From Pseudomonadota bacterium (GTDB lineage Bacteria > Pseudomonadota > Gammaproteobacteria > Burkholderiales > Burkholderiaceae_F), in NCBI GenBank assembly GCA_029778535.1, contig JAKOQB010000057.1, positions 86,506-150,505 on the forward strand: 64,000 bases of DNA, in the 5' to 3' direction. Below are positions 45,331 to 53,712 of the stretch, in pieces. The notes beneath the pieces are model-generated. The model made no database searches, was not told the origin of the DNA, and saw only the letters and a program-made list of their open reading frames with translations. Each line of letters opens with the position of its first letter. Position 1 is the first letter of the stretch. A program made the translations under genes and the position numbers.

Positions 45331-46467
45331 ATGGACCACGTCGCTCACTCCGAAGCGGCATTGCACGCGCTCGAACTGCGCGTGCTCGAAGGGCCGCAGG
45401 CCGGCGCGCGCGCGCCGCTTGCGGGCACCAGCTGCGAACTCGCCGCCGCGCCCGAGGGCAAGGGCGACGGCGCCGACATCATCCTGCGCGAGGTCGACGT
45501 TGCGCCCGCGCGTGTTCGCATCACGGTGGAGCCCGGCGCCGAACCGGCGCAGGCACGCATCGACGTGCTGCAGGGTGAAGTGCGGCTCGGCGATCAGGTG
45601 CATTGCGCCGGGGCGCAGGCGCGCTGGACCGCGTATGCGCCGCTGCAGATCGGCCGCTCGGAGATCGCGTTCGGCGCCGCCGCGCTTGAAGCGTGGCCGA
45701 CGGCGGCGACGCCCGTCGCGCCGACCGCCGCGCCAACGGCGGCTGCGCAGACGGTCACCCGCAGACCGCTGCGCAAGCGCGCCGAGGTGTGGCTCGCGGG
45801 CGCGGGCGCCGCGGTGCTGACGATGTGCGCGGCCGCGCTCGCGACCGCGCACATCGCCGCCGCACCGCGTCCGGTGCAGACCGCGACCGAACCCGCGCTG
45901 GTGACGGCGCTGCGCGGCAGCGGGTTCTCCGCGCTGCAAGCGATCGTGCGGCCGGACGGGCGCGTCGAACTGCGCGGGCGCCTGGCGACGGTGGCCGAGC
46001 GCACGCGGCTCGATGCGTGGCTGGCCGAACACCACTTCACGCCGACCGTCGACGTGCAGGTCGACGAGGTGCTGGCGCGCGACGTGACCGAAGTGTTCCG
46101 CGTCAACGGCGTGGCGGTGCAGGCGCGCGTCGTCAGTCCCGGCCGCGTGGTGGCCGAAGCGGCCGAGCGCGACGCCGACCGCCTCGCGCGCGCCGAAGAG
46201 GTGGTCCGGCGCGACGTGCGCGGGCTGGTGCAACTCACGGTGCGCAACACCGCGAAGCCGCTGCCCCCGCCGGCGCCGCCGGTTGCCGACGATCCCGGCA
46301 AGCGCATCGCATCGCTGGTGCCCGGCGAGCCCGGCTACCTCGTCACCGCGGACGGCTCGCGCTATTTCGTCGGCGCGCTGCTGCCCACCGGACACCGGAT
46401 CACGCAGATCGCGAGCGGCCACGTGACGCTGGAGTACCACGGCGAGAAATCGACTTTGAACTTCTGA
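45331..46467 (+). CDS. sctD: T3SS inner-membrane ring protein SctD
   Basis: 378 aa from ATG 45331 (a TTG two codons earlier overlaps the sctC stop). A cytosolic FHA-like N-terminal domain (about 1-120; LRVLEGPQAGARAPL then IGRSEIAFG), one membrane segment (about 152-173; VWLAGAGAAVLTMCAAALA) and periplasmic BON/ring-building domains (about 185-350; LVTALRGSGFSALQAIVRPDG, LDAWLAEHHF) fit the YscD/HrpQ family. It forms the large inner-membrane ring with SctJ. sctF follows after its own ECF-type promoter and a short gap. Confidence 0.85.
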   Translation: MDHVAHSEAALHALELRVLEGPQAGARAPLAGTSCELAAAPEGKGDGADIILREVDVAPARVRITVEPGAEPAQARIDVLQGEVRLGDQVHCAGAQARWTAYAPLQIGRSEIAFGAAALEAWPTAATPVAPTAAPTAAAQTVTRRPLRKRAEVWLAGAGAAVLTMCAAALATAHIAAAPRPVQTATEPALVTALRGSGFSALQAIVRPDGRVELRGRLATVAERTRLDAWLAEHHFTPTVDVQVDEVLARDVTEVFRVNGVAVQARVVSPGRVVAEAAERDADRLARAEEVVRRDVRGLVQLTVRNTAKPLPPPAPPVADDPGKRIASLVPGEPGYLVTADGSRYFVGALLPTGHRITQIASGHVTLEYHGEKSTLNF

Positions 46468-46485
46468 CTCTTCCCCCGCAACGCA
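46456..46485 (+). promoter_or_regulatory. ECF-type promoter before sctF
   Basis: TTGAACT (46456-46462; overlapping the sctD stop), 16-bp spacer, CAACGCA (46479-46485). It lies 24 bp before the sctF start and upstream of an AAAGGAG site, so the needle gene and following genes may be boosted independently of sctVCD. Confidence 0.6.
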
Positions 46486-46508
46486 CTGCACTGAAAGGAG
46501 CATCCGCC

Positions 46509-46808
46509 ATGAGCAACTACGTCAATCCGCTGACCCTGATTGCCCTGTCCCCGCTGCCGCCGAAGAAGGAGTCCAGCGGCAGCTCCAGCTTCTTCGAGGC
46601 GATGGCACGCGCCTGGGGCGAGGCGCTCGACAAGCAGGCCGATCTGATCACGCAGAAGTCCGATGCGATCAGCGCCGGCGACGACAAGCCGCAGGCGATC
46701 ACCGAGCTGACCGCGCAATCGCTGAAGATGAGCTTCCTCGCCAACAGCTCGCATTCGGCGATCTCGGCGGTCGGCCAGGGCCTCGAAACGATGGCGCGCA
46801 AGCAGTAA
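46509..46808 (+). CDS. sctF: SctF-like T3SS needle subunit
   Basis: 99 aa, with AAAGGAG 7 bp upstream. No signal peptide, as for T3SS substrates. Two helices joined by a short turn: FFEAMARAWGEALDKQADLI and, after AISAGDDKPQ, ITELTAQSLKMSFLANSSHS then AISAVGQGLETMARKQ. The DKP-containing turn and C-terminal length fit needle proteins (YscF/PrgI type). Its position after sctD and before sctI is the Ysc order D-F-I-J. It is homologous to the end of the 225-aa protein at 60112-60789. The needle role is inferred from size, fold and order; sequence identity to known needles is low. Confidence 0.7.
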   Translation: MSNYVNPLTLIALSPLPPKKESSGSSSFFEAMARAWGEALDKQADLITQKSDAISAGDDKPQAITELTAQSLKMSFLANSSHSAISAVGQGLETMARKQ

Positions 46809-46826
46809 CTTCGATCGGAGCCCGTC

Positions 46827-47216
46827 ATGACGATCGAGATCGCTGCAGCGGCGGCGCTGTCCCACGCATCGGCCACGGGTCCGACCGGCGCGCCGGTCCA
46901 GGTCGGCTACGGCGTCTCGCTGACCGACTTCGGCGGCTTCCAGCAGGCGCTGGCGCGGCTGGAGGCGCGCCCCGCCGCGCCCTCCTCCGAGGCGGCGCAG
47001 CAACTGATCAAGCCGTTCGAGCACATCAACAACGAGGCCGCGCAACTATCGGCCGACGCGAAGCTGGCGCAGAGCGGCACGCGGGAGATGAGCCCGGGCC
47101 AGATCGTCGCCCTCACCGTGCGCAGCACCGAGTTCATGTTCCATTGCCAGCTCACGTCGAACATCGCCAATCGCACGTCGGACGGCCTGCAGCAGCTGTT
47201 CCGCCAGCAATCCTGA
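46827..47216 (+). CDS. sctI: T3SS inner rod protein SctI
   Basis: 129 aa. The C-terminal half, MSPGQIVALTVRSTEFMFHC then QLTSNIANRTSDGLQQLFRQQ, matches the YscI/HrpB rod family, in which this helix polymerises below the needle. The N-terminal half is less conserved, with a short Ala-rich start. Follows sctF by 18 bp and precedes sctJ by 7 bp. In the assembled apparatus it anchors the needle to the export gate and takes part in substrate switching. Confidence 0.85.
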   Translation: MTIEIAAAAALSHASATGPTGAPVQVGYGVSLTDFGGFQQALARLEARPAAPSSEAAQQLIKPFEHINNEAAQLSADAKLAQSGTREMSPGQIVALTVRSTEFMFHCQLTSNIANRTSDGLQQLFRQQS

Positions 47217-47223
47217 GGACCGC

Positions 47224-48048
47224 ATGGAAACCACCGCTCTTCGCCGACTCGTCCGGGCCGCGCCGTGCGCGCTGCTGCTCCTGCTCGCCGCGTGCTCGAA
47301 CCAGGAGCTGTACTCGCAGCTTTCGGAGCGGCAGGCCAACGAGATGGTCGCGGTGCTGCGCAGCGCCGGCATCGCCGCGGAGAAGCAGGGCAAGGACGGG
47401 CAGTTCGCGGTGATGACCTCGCCCAGCGACTTTCCGCAGGCGGTGCGCACGCTGAACGCGCAGGGCTATCCGCGCGAAACCTTCGACAGCATGGGCAAGG
47501 TGTTCAAGCGCGAGGGCTTCGTCTCGTCGCCGCTGGAAGAGCGCGCGCGGCTGAACCATGCGATGTCGCAGGAGATGGCCAACACGCTCGCCAACATCGA
47601 CGGCGTGGTCACCGCGCGCGTGCACCTGGTGGTGCCGGAGAAAAGCCCGCTCGACGACAAGCCGCGTCCGGCGGCGGCGGCGGTGTTCATCAAGCATCGT
47701 CCCGACAGGGACCTGTCGGCGCAGATTCCGCAGATCAAGGCGCTGGTGGTCAACAGCATCGAAGGGCTTTCGTACGACAACGTGACGGTCGCGCTGTTTC
47801 CGGCCGAGAGCCTGCCGCCGGCGGCGGCTCCCAAGCCGGCCGCCGGTACGTCGCAGGCGCGCGAGGCGAAGGTCGAGGTGCCGCTGTTCGCCGGCACGCT
47901 GGTCGGCGCGCTCGCACTGTCCGGCGGCGGCCTGCTGTGGTGGCGGCGGCGCGGGACAGCAAGCGCGAATGTGCCGGCGCTGCCGTCGCGCAACGGCATG
48001 GCGAACGACTGGCACGCGGCGGTGGACCGCGCCTCCGGCCGCGAATGA
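47224..48048 (+). CDS. sctJ: T3SS inner-membrane ring lipoprotein SctJ
   Basis: 274 aa. The lipobox LAACSN (Cys24) and the adjacent LYSQLSERQANEMVAVLRSA block identify the YscJ/FliF-type ring protein. Further blocks are GYPRETFDSMGKVFKREGFV and MANTLANIDGVVTARVHLVVPE. A C-terminal membrane segment (about 222-245; LVGALALSGGGLLWW) anchors it. SctJ stacks on SctD to form the inner-membrane ring. The stop overlaps the sctK start (ATGA). Confidence 0.93.
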   Translation: METTALRRLVRAAPCALLLLLAACSNQELYSQLSERQANEMVAVLRSAGIAAEKQGKDGQFAVMTSPSDFPQAVRTLNAQGYPRETFDSMGKVFKREGFVSSPLEERARLNHAMSQEMANTLANIDGVVTARVHLVVPEKSPLDDKPRPAAAAVFIKHRPDRDLSAQIPQIKALVVNSIEGLSYDNVTVALFPAESLPPAAAPKPAAGTSQAREAKVEVPLFAGTLVGALALSGGGLLWWRRRGTASANVPALPSRNGMANDWHAAVDRASGRE

Positions 48049-48620
48049 GCGCGAAGCGCGACACCGGCCACGCAGGCGCGGCGGCCGCGCACGCGCAGCG
48101 CCGCCGGCGCGCCGCCGTCGCCGAGCGCCTGATCGCTCGCGCGCCCGACACGGTCAAGGACGTCGACTGGGACGCGCTCGACCGCGCGCCAGCGTGGCTG
48201 GCGCTGCCCGACGCGCAGTTGCTGGAGCTGCAACGGCAGGTCGGCGCGCTCGTCCATGCGCCGCAGATGCGGCTATGGATCGACGGCGCGCGCCTGGCCG
48301 CGGCGCGCGCCGCAATCGGTGATTCGTTGCTGCAGTCGCTGCTCGCGCAACGCGAGGCGCCGCTGCCGCGCGACGTGCTGCCCTTGCCGCGCATCGATGC
48401 CGCTTCACAGGTCGCGGCAAAGCTGCAGGCCGTCGGCGCCGCAGTGCTGCTGGCGTCGATTCCGTCCGGCGCTCTGCGCCACGCGGTCGCTACGGTGCTC
48501 GGGCAGGCGGGCGCACCCGCGCTCGCCTGCGAACTCGCGCAATCGCTGGTCGCACGCGCGCAGTCGCTTGCTCCCGACGCAAGACGCCCGACCCCCGACG
48601 TTTCAGGAGGCAAGCGATGA
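48045..48620 (+). CDS. sctK: T3SS sorting-platform protein SctK
   Basis: 191 aa. It resembles YscK/HrpD-type proteins: WLALPDAQLLELQRQVGALVHAPQMRLWIDG (residues about 47-77; read as two adjacent blocks) followed by LLQSLLAQ. SctK links SctQ and SctL to the membrane rings. Gene order J-K-L and four-base overlaps on both sides support the call; sequence similarity in this family is always low. The N-terminus is Arg/Ala-rich and may be disordered. Confidence 0.75.
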   Translation: MSAKRDTGHAGAAAAHAQRRRRAAVAERLIARAPDTVKDVDWDALDRAPAWLALPDAQLLELQRQVGALVHAPQMRLWIDGARLAAARAAIGDSLLQSLLAQREAPLPRDVLPLPRIDAASQVAAKLQAVGAAVLLASIPSGALRHAVATVLGQAGAPALACELAQSLVARAQSLAPDARRPTPDVSGGKR

Positions 48621-49252
48621 GCTATCTGCTGTGGCAGCGCGAACGCAACCTCGGCATCGCATCAAAGCGCGTCGTGTTGCGCGCACACGAGGTGCCGCTG
48701 CTCGAGGACGCGCTCGTGCTGCGCGACCGGCTCGAGCAGTTGTTCGACGAACAGGCGCAGCGCGTCGCCGCCGCCACCGAGGAGGCGCGCGCGGAGGCGC
48801 GCGTGCTCGGCCACGAGGAAGGCTGGCGCGAAGCGCGCGATGAGCTGGCGGCACGGCTCGCCGCGCTGGCGCAGCAGGCGGCGCGCGAACGCGAGCGGCT
48901 GCGCGGCGACATCGCGGCGCTGGCGCTCGAGGTCGTGCGCAAATTGATGGGCCGTTTCGCCGACGAGGCGTTGCTCGCCGGGCTGGCCGACACCGCCGCG
49001 CGCGAGATGCTGCCCGCCCCGGCGCTGACGCTGATCGTCCATCCGGACCGCTGCGACGCGGTGCGCGAGCGGCTCGCTCACGCGGCCGACGACGCATCGG
49101 AACCGCGCTTCGACGTGCGCGGCGACCCGGCGTGCGCTCCGGACACCTGCCGCATCGAAACCGAGTACGGCAGCGTCGATGCGTCGCTCGAGGCGCAACT
49201 CGAACGTCTCGCCGCCGCGTGGGGCGTGAACCGCGAGGCGGTGCACGAATGA
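48617..49252 (+). CDS. sctL: T3SS ATPase regulator/stator SctL
   Basis: 211 aa, FliH/YscL type. An N-terminal coiled coil (DRLEQLFDEQAQRVAAATEEARAEARVLGHEEG, in two blocks, about 37-70) continues through RDELAARLAALAQQAARER; the C-terminal globular part holds LTLIVHPDRCDAVRERLA and ends with the conserved RIETEYGSVDASLEAQLERL. It binds SctN and the sorting platform at the cytosolic face of the injectisome. The stop overlaps the sctN start by ATGA. Confidence 0.87.
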   Translation: MSYLLWQRERNLGIASKRVVLRAHEVPLLEDALVLRDRLEQLFDEQAQRVAAATEEARAEARVLGHEEGWREARDELAARLAALAQQAARERERLRGDIAALALEVVRKLMGRFADEALLAGLADTAAREMLPAPALTLIVHPDRCDAVRERLAHAADDASEPRFDVRGDPACAPDTCRIETEYGSVDASLEAQLERLAAAWGVNREAVHE

Positions 49253-50583
49253 CGGCCGCCGCCGACACGCAGCGGCTGCTGCGCACGCTGCAGGCCGCCC
49301 GCACCGTCGTCGAGCAGGGTCGCGTGGTGCAGGCCGGCGGCACCGTGCTGCGCGCCACCGGGCTGCGCGCGCGCATCGGGCAGCAGTGCCGGATCTTCGA
49401 TCCGACCCACGCCAACGACGACGCGGAGCCGCTGCTGGCCGAAGTGATCGGCTTCTCCGGCGCCGAGATGATCCTCGCGCCGTACGGCCCGCTGCAGGGC
49501 GTGGCGGTCGGCGCGGCGGTGCAGGCGCTGGCCGACGAGGCGCAGGTGCCATGCGGACCCGCGCTGCTCGGGCGCGTGGTCGATGCGTTCGGCCGTCCGC
49601 TCGACGGCCGCCCGCTCGACGTGGGCGCCGGCCTGCGCGCAACGCCGCTGCACGCGAACGCGCCGTCGCCGCTGCAACGACGCAACATCGAGCAGCCGCT
49701 CGCGACCGGCGTGCGCGCGATCGATGCCGCGCTGACCGTCGGCGAAGGCCAGCGCGTCGGTATCTTCGCGATGGCCGGCGGCGGCAAGTCGACTCTGCTC
49801 GGCATGCTGGCGCGGCAGGCGCGCGCCGATGTCAACGTGATCGCGCTGGTCGGCGAACGCGGCCGCGAGGTGCGCGAGTTCCTTGACGACAGCCTGGGCG
49901 AGGAGGGTCTCGCGCGCTCGGTGGTCGTGGTGTCGACGTCCGATCGCCCCGCGCTCGAGCGGGTGCGCGCCGCGTATGCGGCCACCGCCATCGCGGAAGG
50001 ATTCCGCCGCGAAGGCAAGCGCGTGCTGCTGCTGGTCGACTCGGTCACCCGTTTCGCGCGCGGGCTTCGCGAACTGGGGCTGTCGGCGCTCGAGCCGCCG
50101 GTGCGGCGCGGCTATCCGCCGTCGGTGTTCGCCGAGCTGCCGCGCCTGTTCGAGCGCGCCGGCAACGACGCGGCGGGCTCGATCACCGCCTTTTACACGG
50201 TGCTCGCCGAGGACGACGACAACTCGGATCCGGTCGCCGAAGAGGTGCGCTCGAGCCTCGACGGCCACATCGTGCTGTCGCGCGCGCTGGCACAGGCGCA
50301 TCACTACCCGGCGATCGACGTGCTCGGCAGCGCGAGCCGCGTGTTCACGCGCGTCGCGCAGCGCCCGCATCAGGATGCCGCGGCAAAGCTGCGTTCGCTG
50401 CTCGCGCGCTATGCCGAGGTCGAATTCCTGCTGCGCGTCGGCGAGTACCAGGCAGGCAGCGATCCCCTGGCCGACAAGGCGATCGAGCGCATCGCGCAGC
50501 TGCGCGCGCTGCTGCAGCAGCGCGCCGACGAGGCGACCGAGTTCGACGCGACGATCGCGCGGCTGCAGGAGTGCGTGGCGTGA
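49249..50583 (+). CDS. sctN: T3SS ATPase SctN
   Basis: 444 aa from ATG 49249; an open frame upstream overlaps sctL and is not used. Walker A AMAGGGKST at 174-182 fits [AG]-x4-GK-[ST]. Walker B is VLLLVDSVTR near 258-267, followed by the ATPase signature PPSVFAELPRLFERAG. The N-terminal beta-barrel (1-95) and C-terminal helices are full length. It unfolds and releases effector-chaperone complexes at the cytosolic entrance. Coupled to sctL; sctO begins 52 bp later. Confidence 0.95.
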   Translation: MTAAADTQRLLRTLQAARTVVEQGRVVQAGGTVLRATGLRARIGQQCRIFDPTHANDDAEPLLAEVIGFSGAEMILAPYGPLQGVAVGAAVQALADEAQVPCGPALLGRVVDAFGRPLDGRPLDVGAGLRATPLHANAPSPLQRRNIEQPLATGVRAIDAALTVGEGQRVGIFAMAGGGKSTLLGMLARQARADVNVIALVGERGREVREFLDDSLGEEGLARSVVVVSTSDRPALERVRAAYAATAIAEGFRREGKRVLLLVDSVTRFARGLRELGLSALEPPVRRGYPPSVFAELPRLFERAGNDAAGSITAFYTVLAEDDDNSDPVAEEVRSSLDGHIVLSRALAQAHHYPAIDVLGSASRVFTRVAQRPHQDAAAKLRSLLARYAEVEFLLRVGEYQAGSDPLADKAIERIAQLRALLQQRADEATEFDATIARLQECVA

Positions 50584-50635
50584 GCGCGGGCCGGCCGAGG
50601 CGCGTATCCGTCGCGCAAGCCGGGATGGCAGGCCG

Positions 50636-51133
50636 ATGACGCGCGTGCTGCCCAAGCCGCACGAGGCGCAGCAGCTCGCCCGCCTGCGCTCGCTGCGCGT
50701 GCAGCGCGCGCGCGGACGCGTCAGCCAGGTGCAGGCCGAGGTCGACCGCGCGCTCGAAACGGTGCGCGCGCGGCAGCGGCAGATCGAGCGCACGCGGCGC
50801 GAGATCGACGCGCTCGCCGACGCCGTCGTGCACGCGCTGGCGCCGCGCCTGCCGCGTTGGGGCGGGGTCGCGTCCGCCCAGCGCGACCGCCTGCAGGATC
50901 GGCTCGAACGCGACGAGTCCGCGCTGATCGACGACGAGCACGCGCTCGAACGGGCACAGGAGCGGCTGCAGCAGGCCCGAGCCGAGCTGACACGCGCGCT
51001 GGCGCGCGAGGACGCCGTGCGCGGCCTGGCCGACGAAACGCGGCGCGATCGCCTGCGCTGGATCGAGCAGCGCGCGGAAACCGAGCTGGAAGACCAGGGG
51101 CGCCCGGCGGCAGCGCGGTCGGGATCGAGATGA
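50636..51133 (+). CDS. sctO: T3SS ATPase stalk protein SctO
   Basis: 165 aa, nearly all one coiled coil: QQLARLRSLRVQRARGRVSQ, ALETVRARQRQIERTRREID, ESALIDDEHALERAQERLQQ and LADETRRDRLRWIEQ. Length and heptads fit YscO/FliJ stalks that insert into the SctN hexamer and touch SctV. The family has little sequence conservation, so the call rests on shape and the order N-O-P. ATGA overlap with sctP. Confidence 0.78.
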   Translation: MTRVLPKPHEAQQLARLRSLRVQRARGRVSQVQAEVDRALETVRARQRQIERTRREIDALADAVVHALAPRLPRWGGVASAQRDRLQDRLERDESALIDDEHALERAQERLQQARAELTRALAREDAVRGLADETRRDRLRWIEQRAETELEDQGRPAAARSGSR

Positions 51134-51780
51134 ACCTGCCCGTCATTCATTCGCCGGCCGAATCGTGCGGCGAGGCGCGTCCCGCCGGTGCCGATCGGCG
51201 CCACGGCGATGCGTTCGCGCGCCTGCTCGACTGCAAGGCGGCCGCGCCGCGCGACGACGGTGGCGCGCCCTCCGATGAGCTGGCCGATGCGCGACCCCGC
51301 GCAGCGCTGCGGCGCCGATTCGACGACGAAGCCGCGCCCGATTCGACGCCGGGGGTTCCGCCCGCAGGCGGCGCGCCGGTCGCGGCGGCGCAGTTCGCGC
51401 CGACGATGAGCGCCGCGGCGCCGTTCGCGCCGACGATGAGCGCCGCGGCGCCGTGCACGGCAGCGGCATTGCCGGGATCGGTCACCGCGCCGCGCGCCGC
51501 GTTCGAAGCGGTGCTCGATGGCATGCCGCCGCTTGCACCAGTCGCCGCCGCCGATACGGGAACCTGGGAAGCGTCGGTGGGCGGGCCGTCGGGCGTGGCG
51601 ATCGAACTGCGCGCGTCGCGCGGGGGCGGGCCGGACGGCTGGACGCTGACGATCTCCTCGCCGACCGTCGGCGCCGCGCTGCTCGCGCAACATGCGCCGC
51701 GCCTGAACGAGCGCCTGCGCGCGCGCGCGCTGGCGGGGACGCACGTGCGCATCGAGCGCGACGACGGCGAAGACGCCTGA
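51130..51780 (+). CDS. sctP: T3SS needle-length/substrate-switch protein SctP
   Basis: 216 aa. The N-terminal 125 residues are Ala/Pro-rich and probably unstructured, containing a perfect 30-bp tandem duplication encoding FAPTMSAAAP twice (51393-51452). The C-terminal part (about 145-216; VAIELRASRGGGPDGWTLTI then LNERLRARALAGTHVRIE) resembles the FliK/YscP-type switch domain. The protein would measure needle length and switch export to late substrates. Position after sctO supports this. A short ruler would imply a short needle. Confidence 0.7.
   Translation: MNLPVIHSPAESCGEARPAGADRRHGDAFARLLDCKAAAPRDDGGAPSDELADARPRAALRRRFDDEAAPDSTPGVPPAGGAPVAAAQFAPTMSAAAPFAPTMSAAAPCTAAALPGSVTAPRAAFEAVLDGMPPLAPVAAADTGTWEASVGGPSGVAIELRASRGGGPDGWTLTISSPTVGAALLAQHAPRLNERLRARALAGTHVRIERDDGEDA
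51393..51452 (+). repeat. Perfect 30-bp tandem duplication in sctP
   Basis: Two identical 30-bp units in frame, adding FAPTMSAAAP twice. It lies in the unstructured ruler region, where repeat-number changes would alter needle length in YscP-type proteins. Confidence 0.85.
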
Positions 51781-51800
51781 CTGTTCCGGCCGAAACGGAT

Positions 51801-51830
51801 TTGAACGCCCGGCCGGCCACGTGCAACCCA
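51801..51830 (+). promoter_or_regulatory. ECF-type promoter before the gene at 51896
   Basis: TTGAACG (51801-51807), 16-bp spacer, CAACCCA (51824-51830), about 66 bp before ATG 51896 and just after the sctP stop. Same motif as at 46456 and 62265. Confidence 0.55.
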
Positions 51831-51895
51831 TGGGGCGAAACACGACTGCGGCGCAATGCGCGCGCCGCCGCGGCCAACGACGAGGACCCCCATCG

Positions 51896-52537
51896 ATGAG
51901 CGCACCCTCCAGACGCCGCCGCCCGTCTCAGCGCCCCGTGCCGGCCACGCAGGTCGCCGAGTTCTCCCGGCGGATGCGGCACGCGCTGGTCGATGCGATC
52001 ACCCGGTTCGGCGATGCGGGCGGCGACTGCGCGCCGCTCACGATCGAGCGCACGGCCAGCCCGATCGCCCCGGCGCGGATGGCGAGCCAGCACGCCGGCG
52101 CAGCCGAGCGACAGCAGGCGCAGGCGCTGTACGAGCGCTGCCTGGCGCGCTATCGCGCGGCCGTTCCCGGGCCCGCCGATGCGCCGGCGCTCGACGATAT
52201 CGGCGGCGCCGTGGCGCGCTTCGTCGCCGCCAACCTGCGCGCGCTGCGCGACATCGAGGCCACGCCGGCCATCCTGCGCAAGCTCGAACGTCAGTTGATC
52301 GGCATCGTGCGCGCCAGCCCCGGCTGGGCCGCCGAGTCGGCACGCGAGCGGCAGTTCTACTTCGAGCAGATGGCGATCATCGCGGTGCTGATCGACGAAT
52401 CCTTTGCACGCGCCGCGGCCGAAGGGCCGTCGGCGATCGCCAACGTGCAAAGCGCCGCGCGCGGCTATCTGCACCATTTCCTCGGCCTGAATCCCGACCT
52501 GCTGACGCTCGGGACCGACGGCTTGCAGGCGGTCTAG
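51896..52537 (+). CDS. T3SS-linked helical protein, DUF6683-like
   Basis: 213 aa from ATG 51896; no signal peptide or membrane segment. The N-terminal 20 residues are Arg/Ser/Pro-rich. The rest is helical: LYERCLARYRAAVPG, DIGGAVARFVAANLRALRDI, LERQLIGIVRASPGWAAES, FYFEQMAIIAVLIDESFARA, then YLHHFLGLNPDLLTLGTDGL. This arrangement resembles, from memory, the DUF6683 family found near some bacterial secretion loci. Its function is unknown. It has an ECF-type promoter of its own, so it is probably made with the needle genes; a chaperone or secreted protein are both possible. Confidence 0.65.
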   Translation: MSAPSRRRRPSQRPVPATQVAEFSRRMRHALVDAITRFGDAGGDCAPLTIERTASPIAPARMASQHAGAAERQQAQALYERCLARYRAAVPGPADAPALDDIGGAVARFVAANLRALRDIEATPAILRKLERQLIGIVRASPGWAAESARERQFYFEQMAIIAVLIDESFARAAAEGPSAIANVQSAARGYLHHFLGLNPDLLTLGTDGLQAV

Positions 52538-52551
52538 CCTAAGGCGTCGCG

Positions 52552-53712
52552 ATGGCCGTCGACAGCGTTTCACCGGTCGCCCTCGACAAGGCCGCTTCGG
52601 CGTGGGCCGAAGCGGTCGCCGCGGTCGACGCGGACGTCCAGGCGCACGCCGCCGCGGAGTTGCCGCGGCCGCCGGGCGTCGAGGCGCCGCATCCCGCCGG
52701 CGACGCTTTCGTCGAGCGAATCCTCGGCCATGCAGACAGCGACGTCGCGGCCGCGCCCGCGCGTCCGGCCGGAACGCAGGCCGACCATGGGCCCGAAACC
52801 GCCAACGCGCAGACCTACGCAAAGCCGCCATCTTCCGCACCCGACCCGGTGCACGACACCGATTCAAGGCTGCCGTCCGCGCTGAATGCGCACAGCGAAT
52901 TCGCCGTGCCCGCCGCGCTGCTGGTGCCGGCGACGCTGATCGGCCTGCAGGTCGAGCCGGCCTCGTGGCCGCTGGCGCGGCACGGCACCGATGTGCCCGC
53001 GCGTGCCGAACCCGCGGTGACCGACCGCGACGATGGGCCCGCCGACGACGAAGCCGACGACGCTGCGACCGGCGAATCAACCGAAGCGCAGGAAGATACC
53101 CGCCGCGAACCCGCGATTGCAGCGGCCATCGAGGCACCCGCCGCCGAGGGCTGGTGCGAGGCGCTGACGCGCTCGCTGCGCGCGGCGCTCGCCGCGAGGA
53201 TTCCGCCGCAGGCGCTCCTGGTCGCGGCCGAGCAATGGCGCCGTAGCCGCTGCGTCGTGCTTGCCTGTCCGCAAGGCGCCGATCCGGCCGGTGCCGCGTG
53301 GGCCTTCGTGCTGTGGCCGCGCAAGGTCCCGCAGACGCAGGCGGACCGCGCGCGCCACGTGCAGCCGCTCGCGCTGTACGGCCTGCGCGTCGAAGCGAAG
53401 CTGCAGTGGTCGAGCCCGCCGCAGGGTGCGGCGCACTGGTGCCATGTGCGCGTCGTCAAGGAGCACCACCCGAAGCGCGGCCGGCAACTGATTTCGGTCG
53501 GCACGGCGGGCGCGTCCGCGCCGGTGGCGTGCGAAGTACAGCTTGGTCCGGTGCTGGCGCGTTCGCTGCGCTGGTGTGAGGTGTGCGTGCACATCAACGC
53601 GGCCAAGCGTTTCTGGGCCGCGCTCGGCGCGCAGTGGAGCGCGCACGTCGTCGTCTGCTCGCGGCCGCTCGTGGGACGTAGCGCTGCCGCGCGGGAGGAA
53701 ACCGCATGCTGA
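52552..53712 (+). CDS. Unknown T3SS-locus protein
   Basis: 386 aa, family not recognised. The first 200 residues are acidic, low-complexity Ala/Asp/Pro/Glu-rich and probably disordered. The C-terminal half (about 205-380) is compact and rich in Cys and Trp: WCEALTRSLRAALAARIPPQ, RCVVLACPQGADPAGAAWAF, HWCHVRVVKEHHPKRGRQL, SLRWCEVCVHINAAKRFW. A C/W-rich end after a long disordered start is compatible with a secreted substrate, a switch protein of the SctP kind or a platform component. Starts 14 bp after the DUF6683-like gene and overlaps the kinase by 7 bp. Confidence 0.6.
   Translation: MAVDSVSPVALDKAASAWAEAVAAVDADVQAHAAAELPRPPGVEAPHPAGDAFVERILGHADSDVAAAPARPAGTQADHGPETANAQTYAKPPSSAPDPVHDTDSRLPSALNAHSEFAVPAALLVPATLIGLQVEPASWPLARHGTDVPARAEPAVTDRDDGPADDEADDAATGESTEAQEDTRREPAIAAAIEAPAAEGWCEALTRSLRAALAARIPPQALLVAAEQWRRSRCVVLACPQGADPAGAAWAFVLWPRKVPQTQADRARHVQPLALYGLRVEAKLQWSSPPQGAAHWCHVRVVKEHHPKRGRQLISVGTAGASAPVACEVQLGPVLARSLRWCEVCVHINAAKRFWAALGAQWSAHVVVCSRPLVGRSAAAREETAC

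Noticed and set aside
45325..45354. TTGAACA at the sctC-sctD junction as an ECF-type promoter
   Set aside because: The sequence 16 bp downstream (CTCCGAA) does not match the -10 box.
41351..45361. A 1336-codon open frame on the minus strand opposite sctV and sctC
   Set aside because: Shadow frame caused by the codon bias of GC-rich genes; the product is Arg/His/Ala-rich and the plus strand encodes two clear T3SS genes.
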